The notes under the pieces were generated by a model, which was not told the origin of the DNA, searched no databases, and saw nothing but the letters and a program-made list of their open reading frames with translations. The position numbers and the translations under genes are program-made. A stretch of 64,000 nucleotides of DNA from Asterochloris sp. CNOR1 (Eukaryota; Chlorophyta; Trebouxiophyceae; Trebouxiales; Trebouxiaceae): NCBI GenBank assembly GCA_963969365.1, contig OZ017747.1, positions 1,240,001-1,304,000 on the forward strand, given 5' to 3'. The first letter of the stretch is position 1, and each line of letters begins with the position of its first letter. This document shows positions 62,971 through 64,000 of the stretch, in pieces.

Positions 62971-64000
62971 ATGTCGCCCCCCAGTACATCCAAGTGATTA
63001 TCTGGCCTCTCTTTACAGTGTCCTGTACCTTGCATCAGACTAAGCCCTGCTGCATGCTGCAGCCTGCCAATCTGGGCATCATTTGCATGCAGTGCAGCAG
63101 CTGCCTGCACAGGAGAGGTGAGCTCCAATACCACATGCAGCAATGGCTTGCCATGCTCTGCAAGCTCAACGCACTCATGATCTGACCTTGTCCCGCAGGC
63201 CACAACCTTGCCGCTGGACACTGCAAAGGTTCGGCTTCAACTCCAGGCCAAGGGACAGGGTGTGCCCAAGTACAAGTAAGCTCCACCAGGACGGCAGAAC
63301 TCACTATGAAAGCAAGCAGATGGGAGGTGCTGCAGTTGCCGCGAGGCTGCTCACCTCCTGATGAGGACAGCTTGCAGCATGGTACTGCTCCACCTGCAGG
63401 GGCCTCATTGGGACCGTCCGCACTGTGGCAAAGGAGGAGGGAGCATCAGCACTCTGGAAGGGCCTAGAGCCAGGTGCCCTGTCGCAAGATCTGATGCTGC
63501 CGCACTGCATTGGTCTGCACATCTTGAGCTGAGGCAGAGCTTAAGCCTTGGCAGCCAGCCTGATGCCATGTGTCGCAATTGCGGTGTGAAGGGTGGAGCC
63601 AGAAAGCTATCCTCTGCACAGGCCGGCAGATGAGCGAGAAGATCAGCTGCTGGCATGCTGCAGACCAGCACACGCAGAGCCTGGTTCAGGCTTCGCATCT
63701 CATAACGTCCTGCTGGCCTCTGGTGAAGCAGATTCTGTGTGGCTGCCTGGTGGGCAGCCAGGGTTGAGTGAGTCCAAATCGTGCGGTTGGCATGCTGCAG
63801 GTCTGCACAGGCAGTGCCTCTTTGGCGGCCTGCGGATCGGCCTGTATGAGCCTGTCAAGAAGGTGTACATGGGAGACAGACCCCCCACAGATGCCCCCTT
63901 GTACCTGAAGGTGGCCGCAGGACTGACCACTGGCGCTGTCGCGATTGCCATCGCCAGCCCCACAGACCTTGTCAAGGTCAGCACGCCTGAGCGGGCTTGG
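62971..64000 (+). CDS. Mitochondrial uncoupling protein / carrier, 3'-truncated by the window
   Basis: Inner-membrane carrier of the plant UCP (PUMP) type. Exons by phase: 62971-62993 (MSPPSTSN), 63063-63117 (LPIWASFACSAAAACTGE), 63199-63275, 63400-63473, 63801-63976, continuing off the window. The first carrier repeat has the signature PLDTAKVRLQLQ, then GLIGTVRTVAKEEG, LWKGLEPG, and LHRQCLFGGLRIGLYEPVK, the UCP-type end of repeat one. The second repeat starts AAGLTTGAVAIAIASPTDLVK. All four junctions keep phase. The start was chosen because a 23-base exon with a gtgatt donor joins exactly in phase to transmembrane helix 1; the N-terminus is as short as in plant UCPs. Uncoupling versus dicarboxylate or amino-acid exchange cannot be decided from this half. 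Confidence 0.9.

Overview
The window looks like nuclear DNA of a green alga (Chlorophyta, perhaps Trebouxiophyceae-like). It is GC-rich and split into many short exons with gt...tgcag introns, some of them GC-AG. It carries plant-lineage families: a NO VEIN-type protein, a fused HPPK-DHPS folate enzyme, a pKIWI502-like oxidoreductase, a plant-type uncoupling protein, and Ser-Pro4 (extensin/pherophorin-like) rods. UGUAA, the usual chlorophyte poly(A) signal, sits behind some genes. The species itself cannot be read from the sequence. All gene models below are hand-spliced from splice-site motifs, phase continuity and remembered family features; no alignment or RNA evidence was available.

Layout: 1-7657 (+) is the 3' part of a NO VEIN-like gene. 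8353-12404 (+) is HPPK-DHPS, complete in motifs. 12446-19171 (-) is a DDX11/CHL1 DNA helicase, tail-to-tail with it across only 41 bp. 20001-26315 (+) is an enhancer-of-polycomb (NuA4) subunit, divergent from DDX11. 26643-29367 (-) is an FAD/NAD(P) oxidoreductase. 29.4-30.6 kb is a gap holding a near-perfect 34-bp hairpin and an orphan open frame. 30590-48431 (-) appears to be a single giant gene of nearly 18 kb. 48674-54694 (-) is CPSF2/CPSF100. 55.1-57.8 kb (+) holds unrecognised coding segments. 58.04-59.73 kb is a higher-order tandem repeat, followed by minisatellite and glycine-rich exons. 62971 to the right edge (+) is the 5' half of a mitochondrial uncoupling protein.

The most striking object is the giant minus-strand gene. 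Read by splice phase it encodes a signal peptide, a plant-type LRR N-cap, short LRRs and a C-cap, then a rod of Ser-Pro4/5 motifs spread over about twenty micro-exons. After that come a Thr/Ser/Pro mucin-like stalk with 141-bp repeats, Cys-rich extracellular domains, a polycystin-type extracellular domain with several membrane segments, and a long disordered tail. This would be a wall- or matrix-anchored receptor fused to a polycystin-like channel.

A second pattern crosses unrelated genes: at least nine introns carry a decayed copy of the edge of the adjoining exon, usually including its splice site, 70-200 bp away. This is what intron growth or birth by local tandem duplication would leave behind. 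The same habit at larger scale appears as tandem exon duplication in the giant gene and in the 58-kb array.
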